Assembly: GCA_030064795.1 (NCBI GenBank)
Contig: JASJEI010000011.1
Span: forward strand, 1-54,244
From: Pleurocapsa sp. MO_226.B13
GTDB lineage: Bacteria > Cyanobacteriota > Cyanobacteriia > Cyanobacteriales > Xenococcaceae
Direction of reading: 5' to 3'
Length of the DNA: 54,244 nucleotides
Translations under genes and position numbers: made by a program
The notes under the pieces: generated by a model
Told to the model about the DNA's origin: nothing
Seen by the model: the letters and a program-made list of their open reading frames with translations, nothing else
Database searches by the model: none
Shown: in pieces, positions 1 through 8,290 of the stretch
Position numbering within the stretch: the first letter of the stretch is position 1
Layout of the letters: the number at the start of each line of letters is the position of its first letter

Positions 1-5
1 TATTA

Positions 6-137
6 CCTAGAACACCGATTCAGTATTTAAAATTTCTTAACATTGGGGTGGGAAGTAAGTGCTGAAACCCTTGTTTTTGGATTAAATGTTTCGTCTTGTA
101 ATATAAAAAACTGATTACTGAATCGGTGTTCTAGAGG
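6..137. mobile_element. MITE-like element, 132 bp, with terminal inverted repeats
   Basis: The left end reads CCTAGAACACCGATTCAGTA (6-25). The right end (116-137) is its reverse complement except for two extra bases (CCTCTAGAACACC on the complementary strand). TATTA flanks it on both sides (1-5 and 138-142), which looks like a 5-bp target duplication, although a TA duplication is equally compatible. The interior has no open frame. Reading resumes at 138 in the middle of a lipase-like gene, so the element plus duplication adds 137 bp, not a multiple of three, and breaks that gene. The left flank lies outside the window. Confidence 0.72.
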
Positions 138-1006
138 TATTAGGTGGGTGGCAGGATTGTCGTGCTTTATTTACTTTTGGTACTCCCTATCGCGGTTCGG
201 TTAATGCCGTTAATTTTTTGGCAAATGGCTATAAGAAAGCATTTATTAATCTAACTGATGTGATGCGATCGCTTACTTCTGTGTATCAATTGATGCCGAT
301 CTATAAAGTACTACAAATTGGCAATGAAAGTCATCGGATTGCGGAAGTTGCTAATTTACCTAACATTTCTCAAGAGAAAGCCCAGAATGCTCTAGCTTTT
401 CATCGGGAAATTGAAACAGCAGTCAACAGTAATCCTCAAGATACCTACGCTACAGTCCCTTTTGTCGGAGTACAGCAGCCAACTTTACAATCGGCTGAAC
501 TGAGAGATAGCAAGATTGTTGTTAGTAAAACCTTGCCGATAATTATGTCAGGATTAAACCACCTGGCAGACGGAGATGGTACAGTTCCTCAAATTTCGGC
601 TTTTCCCATCGAATTTAGCGATCGCGATGTTTTAGAAATTCCCAGTTTTATTGCCGAAAGTCATGGTTCATTACAAAATCAGTCAGATATTTTGCTAAAT
701 TTGCTCAATAAACTGCAAATAGCTCAATCTCCTTCTGGGACAATTGAAGATATCCGAGGAAGAGGAAAAGAAGCAGGAAGAGCGATCCAAGCCACCAAAG
801 GTATTAGTTTAAGTCTGGAAGATCTTTATTTACCGAACGAACCAATTGTAATTACAGCTAGGGTTAATCCCGATCATTCCGCTTTTGCTCGGCTCAAAGC
901 CAGGATTGACTGCGTTTCTGCCGAAAAACCACCCCTAAATCTTGATTTTGAAGCCCAAGATAATAAATGGGTACTCAAACAAGATGATGTGACTTTTTAC
1001 TTCTAA
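138..1006 (+). pseudogene. Interrupted lipase/acyltransferase-like (alpha/beta hydrolase) gene, 3' part
   Basis: Read in frame from 137, the protein begins VLGGWQDCRALFTFGTPYRG, which resembles the segment following the GHSMGG nucleophile elbow in lecithin:cholesterol acyltransferase/PGAP1-like cyanobacterial hydrolases. The nucleophile itself would be upstream, beyond the inserted element. Stops inside the element (8-10, 38-40, 56-58, 119-121) separate this part from its 5' end; a TTG at 218 is the first plausible internal start. The C-terminus also looks cut. Relatives I recall continue after the WVL..DDL segment with a PGLYRVEV-like strand and a VHDLFEV-type end, but here the frame stops after KQDDVTFYF at 1006. 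The family call is moderately sure; loss of function is inferred. Confidence 0.6.
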
Positions 1007-2616
1007 CAGAGAATGGAGGAGATTTTCAAAAGGAAAATATTGTTAAGCTAACCAATCAAAAAGCAACTAAACGCGAAATCGAGATCGCACTTCATGATTT
1101 TCTGCAAAAACCAGACAGGGATGATTTAGTTCTACTCTATTTTGCTTGTCATGGCGCACCCGATCCCAATAGACCCAATAACAACCTTTATTTACTGACA
1201 TATGATACCGAGCCAGACAAAATAGCTGCTACTGGGTTAAGAATGCGGGAAATTAATGATGCCTTGAAAGATATATTGATAGCAGAAAAAGTAATTATCT
1301 TGGCAGATACTTGTCATAGTGGCGGAATAGACGGAGGAATTGGGAAGAGAAGTATTAGTGATAATTCCGAGTTAGTAAATCGGTATTTACAAAATTTAGG
1401 TACTGCCAAAGGTGGAATTGCTCTTTTAACTTCTGCCGAAGCCAGAGAAGTATCGCGAGAAGGAAAACAATGGGGAGAAGGACACGGAGTTTTTACCCAT
1501 TTTGTTTTGGAAGGAATGCGAGGTGCAGCAGATCGAAATCGTGATGGAATAGTTACTACTGGGGAGCTATTTGAATATGTTCGAGACAAGGTTAAACAAG
1601 AAACAGATTATAGACAGCATCCAAATATTGGCTCGAATGGGTTCGATCGCAATTTACCGATCACAATTGCCAATAAACAAATCCAAATCTTAACCAAAAG
1701 ATTTACTTTTCAGGTAGTCACAGTTGATGAGAGAGGAAGAGAAAACAGTAGAACTACCAAAAAAGCAGAACTTTTTAGCGAAGATTTAGGCGATGGCGTA
1801 ACTCTAGAAATGGTTAAAATTCCTGCTGGAACATTTCTGATGGGGACAGAAGATGAGGAAATAAAAAAACTCTGCCAAACGTATGATGAGGAATGGTTTA
1901 GAGTCGAAAGCCCACAACATGAGGTAAATGTTCCTAGTTTTTGGATGGGAAGATATCCTATTACTCAAGCACAATGGCGCATAGTAGCAGGATGGGAATC
2001 GATAGAAAGAGAATTAAACCCCGACCCATCCTATTTTAAAGATAACTACGAAGGAAGCGAGAGATGGACTAGACCAGTAGAAAGTATTTCTTGGGAGGAG
2101 GCAGTGGAATTTTGTGCCAGGTTAAGTAAAAAGACCAATGGTAAATATCGCTTACCCACAGAAGCAGAATGGGAATATGCTTGTCGTGCTGGAACAACGA
2201 CAGCATTTCATTTTGGTGAAACTATTCTTACTCAATTGGCTAATTATATAGGAATTGACTGGGAAAAAATGTATCCAGGGAATTATAGAAATGGGTTAAA
2301 AGGCATTTATAGAAGAGAACAAACAACCCCAGTAGGACACTTCAAAGTTGCTAATGCTTTTGGTTTATACGATATGCACGGAAACGTTTGGGAATGGTGT
2401 GCCGATCACTGGCACGACAGTTATCATGGTGCGCCAAGGGATGGCAGTGCTTGGATAACAGGGGGAAATCGTAAATACAGAATATTACGGGGCGGTTCCT
2501 GGTACTATTATCCTGCGTATTGTCGCTCTGCCTACCGCCTCCGCGATACCCCCGCCAACCGCGTCAGCTCTCTCGGATTTCGGGTTGTGTGCGCGGTGCT
2601 GCCAGGACTCTTGTAG
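988..2616 (+). pseudogene. 5'-truncated caspase (C14)-FGE-sulfatase fusion, candidate DGR target protein
   Basis: The open frame starts at 988 after a TGA at 985 and has no good start before ATG 1243. The upstream codons read ENGGDFQKENIVKLTNQKAT and later YFACHGAPDP, the middle of a caspase p20 domain including the catalytic His. The catalytic Cys lies in ILADTCHSGG, downstream of ATG 1243. The N-terminal strand and first helix of the caspase fold are missing, and translation from 1243 would also lose the His. After a linker comes a complete FGE-sulfatase/C-type-lectin-like domain (about 1780-2600), from VKIPAGTFLMG through YRLPTEAEWEYACRAG to GFRVVC. Caspase-FGE proteins are known DGR targets in cyanobacteria. 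Whether any product is still made is unknown. Confidence 0.68.
2500..2605 (+). other. DGR-like variable region and candidate IMH-type end
   Basis: This is the last segment of the FGE domain. The fixed scaffold (G-G-S-W, C-R-S-A, G-F-R-V-V-C) is interleaved with codons that nearly all end in C or T: TAC TAT TAT, TAT, TAC, CTC CGC GAT, AAC, GTC AGC TCT CTC. That is the pattern expected if AAC/AAT codons of a template repeat were mutated at adenines. The stretch is visibly GC-richer than its AT-rich surroundings, and the CGGGTTGTGTGCGCGGTGCT tail could be the homing end. No reverse transcriptase or template repeat is visible in the window. Confidence 0.55.
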
Positions 2617-2691
2617 CCCTCTACTCTCTTACCGCTTCTAAATACCTAGACAAATCTGTCCAAATACAACTCTACGGTGTAAGTTAGCTCG

Positions 2692-4221
2692 TTAATTAGT
2701 GCATAACTTCTTACGTGGTATTAGAGTCGAGGAAACCTCGCCGTCATCCACGCGCTGCTTGGAAATAGAATCTGGTTCTATCTCCTTGACCAAAAAACCC
2801 CAGTTAGAGATGCCATAATAAGAATGACGATTTCTTATTTCGGCACGAGACTTAATTAATTTATTTAGTTGGTTCCAATCGCTCCAGACGTGCTTTCCTG
2901 ACTTCATGCCAGGATAGGCGGTTAAGGAGCGAGGTAGTTTTTCAGATAGCCTCATTCCGCGACGAGCTATAGCAATAGCAGCAGCTACACCACTACTAAT
3001 GCCATATTGTCGAAGATATTTGACTAATCCAATAGAACTACTATAAGCAGGATTTACGGTTTTAATTTGGATTCCTCGATTGCTACATATCGCATTTAAT
3101 AGTTTAAAAAACTCAGCATAAGCCCAGGAAGATAACATTCTAGCCAGTTGTTTTGATTCTTCCTTAAGCTTTGCTTTCTTCTTAGAAAAATCTAATTCTT
3201 CGCCAACAATTGGACATTGATCTTGAATTGCGATCTTTACTAACTTTAAACAAGCATCAACTATTTGAGCTTCGGCTTTACCCTTGGGCAATCCTTGAAT
3301 TAGTTTAATTTTGCCATGTTGCTTTAAATTTCCCTCACTATCTACATATGCCCAATCAACAGAACCAGGGTTAAGATCGATACCAATACAACCGTAATTT
3401 ATCGACCGAGATCTTTTCTGTACAGGGACAGGAGTAAACTGTAATGCTACTTTCCATGTGCCATCTTTGAGATAAAAGTGCCATGTTTTAGCTCCGTCTG
3501 TTGGTATGCGATTAATGTTGCGTCGAAACCCGCCCAACGTTGTAGATACATAACTACCGTATTTTGATTCCAAACAGTACGGCACTCTGAATCTGAGATT
3601 ATTTCCATCCCACTGACATATTTGATTTCCCCATGTCTCATCTTTACTACCAACTATAAAGCAATCCCATCTAGGAACTTTTACTTGGACTGGCTTGTTT
3701 TTAAGATGCTCTATTTGCTGAGTCTGTCGATAAATATAACGTTTTTTATGATGAGCTTGAAATTTAAGATGTTGATAATTAGTGTCTCGATATTGAACAC
3801 TGCAAGATAAAGGTAATAAGGTACTTTTTTTGGCATTGCGCCAATTCTTACGTTGATAAAATAAGGCACAAGAAGAAAGTTTTTTCTCACTCTTTTTTAA
3901 CCACTTCTTTGCTGAAGATAACTTTTGTTTTAATACTTTTATATGTTGGGCGCGACCTTCAATAGAGCTAGATACTCTCCCTTTAGCACTAGAGATCACC
4001 CCATTGGCATGACGTTTGCTGATGCCATAAGCTTGTTGTAGATGAGTGTTCCACTGAGACTTATTAAATTTTTCTGTATTCAGTAAATGGTTTACTGTAC
4101 AAGAAGCAGCAGTATGAAAAACGCGAGAATAATCGTACAAGAACATTGAAAAGGTTGTTTCGCCAATAGCGTTTAGTTCTTCTCTTGGCGTTGGCAGTCC
4201 TTTTACGTAAGTTAAAGTCAC
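2692..4221 (-). CDS. TnpB-related RuvC-fold protein (IS200/IS605-type accessory family)
   Basis: This 509-aa basic protein has a coiled, lysine-rich middle (about 85-125) and a C-terminal RuvC-like half. RuvC-I is CIGIDLNPGSVDWAYV (Asp 282) and RuvC-II is IVGEELDFSKKK (Glu 341). The third segment reads YGISSGVAAAIAIARRG, where canonical TnpB has an Asp followed by NAA; here the position is Gly (about 411). There is no CxxC...CxxC zinc finger between segments II and III. It resembles the family annotated 'IS200/IS605 family accessory protein TnpB-related'. No tnpA is adjacent. It points away from the htrA-like gene whose 5' end is lost, so the element probably caused that damage. Nuclease activity is doubtful from the sequence. 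Confidence 0.75.
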   Translation of the reverse strand: MTLTYVKGLPTPREELNAIGETTFSMFLYDYSRVFHTAASCTVNHLLNTEKFNKSQWNTHLQQAYGISKRHANGVISSAKGRVSSSIEGRAQHIKVLKQKLSSAKKWLKKSEKKLSSCALFYQRKNWRNAKKSTLLPLSCSVQYRDTNYQHLKFQAHHKKRYIYRQTQQIEHLKNKPVQVKVPRWDCFIVGSKDETWGNQICQWDGNNLRFRVPYCLESKYGSYVSTTLGGFRRNINRIPTDGAKTWHFYLKDGTWKVALQFTPVPVQKRSRSINYGCIGIDLNPGSVDWAYVDSEGNLKQHGKIKLIQGLPKGKAEAQIVDACLKLVKIAIQDQCPIVGEELDFSKKKAKLKEESKQLARMLSSWAYAEFFKLLNAICSNRGIQIKTVNPAYSSSIGLVKYLRQYGISSGVAAAIAIARRGMRLSEKLPRSLTAYPGMKSGKHVWSDWNQLNKLIKSRAEIRNRHSYYGISNWGFLVKEIEPDSISKQRVDDGEVSSTLIPRKKLCTN

Positions 4222-4347
4222 GAATTAACTCTTTGAGACTAAGTATATTGGTTAATTTTACCAAGAAATGAAACGTTTTATCAAACAAAATTACTAGAAA
4301 TTTGTGGTAGATCTAGACACTTGTGGTGAAATTTGGGTAGATATTAG
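4222..4347. other. Candidate outer end of the TnpB element and junction with the htrA remnant
   Basis: These 126 bases lie between the start of the tnpB-like gene (reading left) and the first in-frame codon of the protease remnant (CCT at 4348, just after an in-frame TAG at 4345-4347). The sequence is AT-rich and contains two similar stretches, ATTTGTGGTAGATCTAGA and the related GAAATTTGGGTAGATATTAG. The element boundary must fall here if the protease gene was cut by it, but I cannot place it to the base. Confidence 0.4.
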
Positions 4348-4419
4348 CCTACTGTTATCGCACCCCAAAACCAACCCCGTAACTTCGTTGTTGCTGCTGT
4401 CGAGCGTGTCGGGGATGCA

Positions 4420-5400
4420 GTGGTGCGAATCGATACCGAGCGTACTGTTGCTACCAATCTTCAAAATCCTTTCTTTGACGACCCTTTTTTCCGCGATTTT
4501 TTTGGTAGAGATGTTTTCCCCCAATTACCCAAGGAATATCGCCAGCAAGGTCAAGGGTCGGGATTTATTATCGATCGCGAGGGAATTATTCTCACTAACG
4601 CCCACGTAGTCAGTGGTGCGGATAAGGTAACTGTAAAATTAAGAGACGGACGTACTTTTGAAGGGGAAGTGCGGGGGATTGACGAGCCTTCAGATTTGGC
4701 CGTAGTCAAAATTCAAGGGAAAGATCTGCCCGTTGCAGCCTTGGGTGATTCTAGTCAAGTAAGGGTAGGAGAATGGGCGATCGCCGTCGGCAATCCTTTG
4801 GGACTTGATAACACCGTTACTTTGGGAATCATCAGCACCCTCAACCGCTCTAGCGCGCAGGTTGGTATCCCCGATATGCGCCTTGACTTTATGCAAACCA
4901 ACACCGCGATCAATCCTGGTAATTCGGGCGGCCCATTACTAAACGATCGCGGAGAAGTAATTGGGATCAATACAGCTATTCGTGCTGGTGCAGAAGGTAT
5001 CGGTTTTGCTATTCCCATCGATAAAGCTAAAGCAATTAAAGACCGCTTAGCTCGTGGCGAAGATATTCCCCATCCTTATATTGGGGTTCAAATGTTAACC
5101 TTAACTCCTCAAGTTGCCCAACAGTTCAATGAAGACCCCAATTCTCTGATGCTCGTGCCAGAGATTGAAGGTGTACTAGTAGTTAGGGTCGTCCCCAATA
5201 GTCCCGCAGACAAAGGTGGTTTGCGTCGAGGTGATGTAATTACTTCAGTCGCAGGAACTGAAATTGACACTGCCGAACAGTTACAACGGGCAGTCGAACA
5301 AAGTCAAATTGGTAAACCTTTGAGCATTACCGTACAACGGGGAGGACAAGCTCAACAGCTATCGGTACGTCCTCAAGAGTTACAAACCGCTGCCAACTAG
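4420..5400 (+). CDS. HtrA/DegP-family serine protease (HhoA-like), 5'-truncated
   Basis: This is a trypsin-like protease domain followed by one PDZ domain. From GTG 4420 the triad is His 62 (LTNAHVV), Asp 92 (SDLAVVKI) and Ser 169 (NPGNSGGPL), with the PDZ domain at about 222-310. Family-like sequence (APQNQPRNFVVAAVERVGDA) continues in frame upstream to 4348, then meets a TAG, with no ATG, GTG or TTG between 4348 and 4417. The N-terminal membrane/signal segment normally found in cyanobacterial HhoA/HhoB/HtrA (about 390-450 aa) is therefore missing, and 326 aa remain. The catalytic core is intact. If translated from 4420 or 4423 the protein would stay in the cytoplasm rather than reach the periplasm or thylakoid lumen. 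Loss probably came with the TnpB element. Confidence 0.8.
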   Translation: MVRIDTERTVATNLQNPFFDDPFFRDFFGRDVFPQLPKEYRQQGQGSGFIIDREGIILTNAHVVSGADKVTVKLRDGRTFEGEVRGIDEPSDLAVVKIQGKDLPVAALGDSSQVRVGEWAIAVGNPLGLDNTVTLGIISTLNRSSAQVGIPDMRLDFMQTNTAINPGNSGGPLLNDRGEVIGINTAIRAGAEGIGFAIPIDKAKAIKDRLARGEDIPHPYIGVQMLTLTPQVAQQFNEDPNSLMLVPEIEGVLVVRVVPNSPADKGGLRRGDVITSVAGTEIDTAEQLQRAVEQSQIGKPLSITVQRGGQAQQLSVRPQELQTAAN

Positions 5401-5442
5401 TACCCCTTACTTTTAAGTAGCAGGAGAATCTATTCCATATAC

Positions 5443-5490
5443 TACAGGGATTGTCCATCTAAATCTTATTAGACCAACTCCCTGTATTTT
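5443..5490. terminator. Bidirectional terminator between convergent genes
   Basis: TACAGGG (5443-5449) pairs with CCCTGTA (5480-5486), and an inner TTG/CAA extends the stem; TTTTTC follows on the plus strand. It sits between the 3' ends of the convergent protease (ends 5400) and outer-membrane protein (ends 5498) genes. Confidence 0.6.
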
Positions 5491-5497
5491 TCTCATT

Positions 5498-6634
5498 TTA
5501 GAATTGATAAGAAATTCCTAAAGATAAAACTGGATAAATATTAACGAAATCTAGTGCATCCTCGATCTCATTTTCTTCATCTTCAACTACTTCATCGAGC
5601 GCATTCTGAGTTTCTTCAATTATTTGTTCGACGGATTCGGCAGATTCATCAGATTCATTTTCAAATTCTGCTCGAATTTGCTCGGTAGAAAGATCTGTAC
5701 CCAGATCGATATCAGGAGAACCACTAAATACGACTCCTAAATTCCACCAAAATCCTAACCCCTTACCTCGACCGACTGCGTTTCCTCCGCCAATTCCTAA
5801 ATAGGGAGAAACGCCATTGGTGATCTCAACCTCAGCATCCACAGTAGCCAAATCGTCAATATCTCTTAATCTCTCAACAGTTTCTTCATTTAGTTCTGCT
5901 TGTTCTTCTAGTTTGTCAGTAACCAACTCAGAGACATCTCCTGTGGCATCAAAATTATTATTGCCAAAAATTAAACCACCACTTAATCTAATCCCAGAGT
6001 TTCTGAAAGGATGAAAATCAACCAGAGTAGATACGTTGAATAAGTTCAAGTCTGTTTCGTAGTTAATGTCAGTATTTATTCCATCTAAGCCCAAACTAAA
6101 GGCATTAATACCAACCCTAGCATTGATCTGAGGGATAATCCTTCTGACCACATGACCTCCAAGTCCCAAAGTACTGATTTCGGGAACAATTGCCCAACCA
6201 CTTTTCTCTCCGCGATCGCCACGACTTTCGCTTTCTTCAGGCGGTGCTGGGGGTGGTACTGGTACGGGAATCGAGGAAGGTTCTCTTTCCATACCAGGGG
6301 GATCGGTTTGAGATGGTGTGTTGCCTCCACATCTTGAATTGTAGGGAAAATCTTGACAAAATTTTTCTAGGTCTAACTGTCCTAGCTGATAAGTTCTAGT
6401 TTGAAGATCGGTAAAATATTCTCGCAGTTCTACCGCTGGTAACAACAAATCATTTGCCGAAGTGGAAACTCGCTCTGACTCTAGCAAAGAAGCTATCTTT
6501 ACCCGACTGGGAAGCGTCTTGTCTGCTTCTATTGTTTGGGCGATAGTCGGTTTAGCAGCGATCGCGATCATTCCCCAACTCAATCCCAGAAGAATTAAAT
6601 TGTATTTGCCTAGTCTTTGTCTTGGTTTCCTCAT
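5498..6634 (-). CDS. Predicted outer-membrane beta-barrel protein of unknown function
   Basis: This is about 378 aa from ATG 6634; an upstream in-frame TTG at 6652 is less likely. The N-terminus (LILLGLSWGMIAIAAKPTIAQ) is a good Sec signal peptide. A Pro/Glu-rich linker (about 115-145) is followed by alternating hydrophobic strands rich in Gly (GLGGHV..., GIRLSGGLIFGNNNF, SPYLGIGGGNAVGRG, GLGFWWNLGVVFSG). The chain ends in VLSLGISYQF, with the C-terminal Phe typical of barrels inserted by Omp85/BamA. Two very acidic Glu/Asp segments (about 235-270 and 320-365) interrupt the barrel and may form extracellular or periplasmic loops. I do not recognise a named family. Confidence 0.65.
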   Translation of the reverse strand: MRKPRQRLGKYNLILLGLSWGMIAIAAKPTIAQTIEADKTLPSRVKIASLLESERVSTSANDLLLPAVELREYFTDLQTRTYQLGQLDLEKFCQDFPYNSRCGGNTPSQTDPPGMEREPSSIPVPVPPPAPPEESESRGDRGEKSGWAIVPEISTLGLGGHVVRRIIPQINARVGINAFSLGLDGINTDINYETDLNLFNVSTLVDFHPFRNSGIRLSGGLIFGNNNFDATGDVSELVTDKLEEQAELNEETVERLRDIDDLATVDAEVEITNGVSPYLGIGGGNAVGRGKGLGFWWNLGVVFSGSPDIDLGTDLSTEQIRAEFENESDESAESVEQIIEETQNALDEVVEDEENEIEDALDFVNIYPVLSLGISYQF

Positions 6635-6782
6635 CACACACTTTCCCACCAATAAAATAAATCAGATAGAATTTAAATTTTTGACTAAATTCTTCTTGAG
6701 TTTTCAAGGCAAGGCTAGCACTGAAATTTAGTAACTGCCATCCCATGTAACAGTTAGATCTAACTTGATAAAGCAAGAGGCA

Positions 6783-6841
6783 AAGGGAGATGGGGAAGAT
6801 AGGGGAGATGGGGAATAACTACTAACTACTAACTACTAACA
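6783..6841 (+). repeat. G-run cluster followed by AACTACT heptamer repeats
   Basis: Four runs of three or four G separated by 4-6 bases (6785-6812) are followed by three tandem AACTACT units (about 6816-6839). Both are simple-sequence types common in cyanobacterial intergenic DNA. The rest of the 417-bp gap between 6634 and 7052 shows no gene; the AT-rich part at 6850-7000 should hold the promoter of the next gene. Confidence 0.6.
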
Positions 6842-7051
6842 AAAATATCTGTAAAATACTCATAATTTACTGCCAGAAAATATGAAGATATATTAATATA
6901 CACAGGACTACAATAATACTGGAAGTTCGAGCAACAAATTTTCAATTCATCTACATACAATATCTCTGTGATAGTATCTGGATGATTTAATAAAACTTGA
7001 AATATTGGCTTGACTAATCAAGATCTATTGGTGGAGGAGTTTATCAGCAAA

Positions 7052-8125
7052 ATGCAATCTAATTTATCTGGACAACCGTCTGGCAAAGGCGGAAATGGTC
7101 AATCGCAACCTTTAAAAATGGGCGTAATTGGCGTTGGTAATATGGGCCAACATCACGCTCGTGTTTTGAGCTTGCTAAAAGATATTGAATTAGTAGGAGT
7201 ATCTGACTTGAACTTAGCAAGGGGGATTGAAATTGCCAGCAGATATCGGACTCATTTCTATGAAAACTATGAAGAGTTATTACCCCACGTAGATGCAGTT
7301 TGTATTGCTGTACCTACCAGGATTCATCACGAAGTAGGAGTCAAATGCCTTCAGGTTGGAGTTCATATTTTAATTGAAAAGCCAATTGCAGCATCTATTA
7401 GCGAAGCAGAATCTTTAGTCAACCTGGCAGCCGAAACTGGCTGCACTTTGCAAGTTGGTCATATTGAAAGATTTAATCCTGCTTTTAGAGAATTAAGTAA
7501 AGTTATCCAAACCGAAAAGATCTTGGCACTGGAAGCACGCCGTTTAAGTCCTTATTCTAACCGTGCTAATGATGTTTCTGTGGTTTTAGATCTGATGATT
7601 CATGATATCGATCTATTATTGGAATTATCTGCTTCCCCCGTGGCTCGGCTTACTGCTAGCGGTAGCGTATCTGATGATTCGGGAAATTTAGACTATGTCA
7701 CTGCTAATCTTGGTTTTGCTAATGGTGTCATAGCAACTTTAACGGCATCAAAAGTAACCCACCGCAAAATTAGATGTTTGGCCGCACATTGCCAAAATTC
7801 TTTAATCGAAACTGATTTTCTGCAAAACGAAATTTTAATTCATCGTCACCAACAGACCAATTTTCCCATACAACAACAGCAAGTAGCTTATAGACAGGAT
7901 GGTATTACAGAAAAGGTTTATACCAGTAATGTCGAACCAATCTACGCCGAAATAGAACATTTCGTCAATTGTATTCGTGGTGGCGAACGCCCCTCAGTCG
8001 GAGGAGAACAAGCTCTAAAAGCTTTGCGTTTAGCTAGTTTAATCGAACAAATGGCATTGGATGGTAAAGTTTGGTATTCCTCAGATGGGCAACAATTTGA
8101 TTCTCCAGCTATGTCTATTTTGTAG
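7052..8125 (+). CDS. Gfo/Idh/MocA-family NAD(P)-dependent oxidoreductase
   Basis: An N-terminal Rossmann fold with MGVIGVGNMGQHHARVL is followed by the EKP signature (HILIEKPIAAS), which supplies the catalytic Lys of the family. The C-terminal alpha/beta domain contains the D-x-x-x-H-D-I segment (LDLMIHDIDLLLEL). The open frame begins at TTG 7010, but ATG 7052 is preceded by GGTGGAGGAG 12 bases upstream, so I prefer it. The family oxidises or reduces sugars, sugar nucleotides and related compounds; the substrate cannot be read from the sequence. It stands alone between the barrel protein (opposite strand) and the porin. Confidence 0.8.
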   Translation: MQSNLSGQPSGKGGNGQSQPLKMGVIGVGNMGQHHARVLSLLKDIELVGVSDLNLARGIEIASRYRTHFYENYEELLPHVDAVCIAVPTRIHHEVGVKCLQVGVHILIEKPIAASISEAESLVNLAAETGCTLQVGHIERFNPAFRELSKVIQTEKILALEARRLSPYSNRANDVSVVLDLMIHDIDLLLELSASPVARLTASGSVSDDSGNLDYVTANLGFANGVIATLTASKVTHRKIRCLAAHCQNSLIETDFLQNEILIHRHQQTNFPIQQQQVAYRQDGITEKVYTSNVEPIYAEIEHFVNCIRGGERPSVGGEQALKALRLASLIEQMALDGKVWYSSDGQQFDSPAMSIL

Positions 8126-8233
8126 ATTTAATTGCAGTTTGAGCATTTTTTAAATTCTTAAGCTGCATGATCTAGCTAAATTTAGTATTAAAAGTAACAA
8201 AAAAATATTTCTTCACGTATCAGAATAAGTCCA

Positions 8234-8265
8234 CTACAGCGCTAAACTAAGCTGTAGCTGTTTTT
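8234..8265 (+). terminator. Terminator-like hairpin ahead of the porin gene
   Basis: CTACAGC (8234-8240) pairs with GCTGTAG (8251-8257) around a 10-base loop, followed by CTGTTTTTG. It ends only 25 bases before the porin start. It could end the upstream transcript or act as a leader attenuator for the porin. Confidence 0.5.
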
Positions 8266-8290
8266 GATTAAGGTGTGAGGAAATTTAAAA

